Assembly (NCBI GenBank): GCA_900544545.1
Contig: UQVY01000001.1
Span: 191,855-255,854 of the forward strand
Direction of reading: 5' to 3'
Source: an uncultured Eubacteriales bacterium
GTDB taxonomy: Bacteria > Bacillota > Clostridia > Christensenellales > CAG-314
DNA: 64,000 bases
Below are positions 63,975-64,000 of this stretch, one piece after another. The notes below the pieces were generated by a model. It was given only the letters and a program-made list of their open reading frames with translations, was not told the DNA's origin and did not search any database. Made by a program: the position numbers and the translations under genes. The stretch's first letter is position 1; each line of letters begins with the position of its first letter.

Positions 63975-64000
63975 CTCCGTATGGCTTAGACCATGCGGAG
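63975..64000 (+). terminator. Hairpin at the window end, possible terminator after ruvA
   Basis: A 10-bp stem CTCCGTATGG/CCATGCGGAG with a 6-base loop ends exactly at the window edge. Whether a T tract follows cannot be seen. Confidence 0.5.

Overview
The window is one continuous piece of a chromosome from an endospore-forming member of the Firmicutes, most likely class Clostridia. The evidence is spo0A, sigG and spoIIID homologues, a T-box leader in front of valS, an L20-type leader in front of infC, the yaaO-tmk-holB-ricT order, and strong AGGAGG ribosome binding sites. Lysine/diaminopimelate synthesis uses the DapL aminotransferase route, which fits Clostridia. Base composition is close to balanced. 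I cannot place it below class. No tRNA, rRNA, CRISPR array, insertion sequence or prophage was seen; the only recombinase is a Xer-type housekeeping one.

Layout. 1-1300: end of rsgA, then rpe. 1376-6157: tightly overlapping dapA-dapB-dapF-dapL-asd operon. 6379-10515: aldehyde dehydrogenase, a PLP-binding YggS protein, lspA, an RluD-type pseudouridine synthase and a small membrane protein. 10659-12550 (minus): ArsR regulator with an M1 metallopeptidase lipoprotein. 12679-16912: pyrG among small, probably sporulation-linked genes (two Cys-rich peptides, a 199-residue unknown, a lipoprotein, spoIIID). 17117-25777: radical-SAM activase (minus), DAHP synthase, T-box/valS, AddA-type helicase-nuclease. 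25928-30745: trmL, sigG plus a 60-residue gene (minus), a ferritin-like protein and a heptapeptide-repeat protein. 30844-33006: a degenerate RlmCD-like protein and a PfkB-like kinase. 33125-37276 (minus): lexA, hflX, a tyrosine recombinase and spo0A. 37666-40745: overlapping glmM-glmS. 40850-43924: TetR-GNAT fusion regulator, CatA-like acetyltransferase, flavodoxin-fold reductase and a second CatA-like gene broken by a stop codon. 43993-47084: two divergent MATE transporters. 47264-51055: phosphohexomutase, aspartokinase, metal transporter-like protein. 51064-54844: yaaO-tmk-holB-ricT. 54997-59777: ferredoxin, two unknown membrane proteins and two FAD proteins. 59834-61906: L20 leader, infC-rpmI-rplT and an rRNA methyltransferase. 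62006-63905: yebC-ruvC-ruvA.

Most of the content is core metabolism and information processing. The aspartate pathway is nearly complete: aspartokinase at 49006, then asd, dapA, dapB, dapL and dapF in the first cluster. glmM and glmS together supply glucosamine phosphates for the cell wall. Several genes carry exact TTGACA-17-TATAAT promoters, while sporulation genes show sigma-E/G/K-like elements.

The least ordinary items are: a Spo0A with altered receiver-pocket residues; spoIIID and sigG, which look leaderless; paired sigma-K-like promoters in front of two Cys-rich peptides; the 15-fold heptapeptide repeat protein; a ferritin-like protein with a complete diiron motif set; an RlmCD-like protein that has lost its catalytic motifs; and the TetR-GNAT/CatA cluster. 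All functional statements are from reading the sequence; no database search was run.
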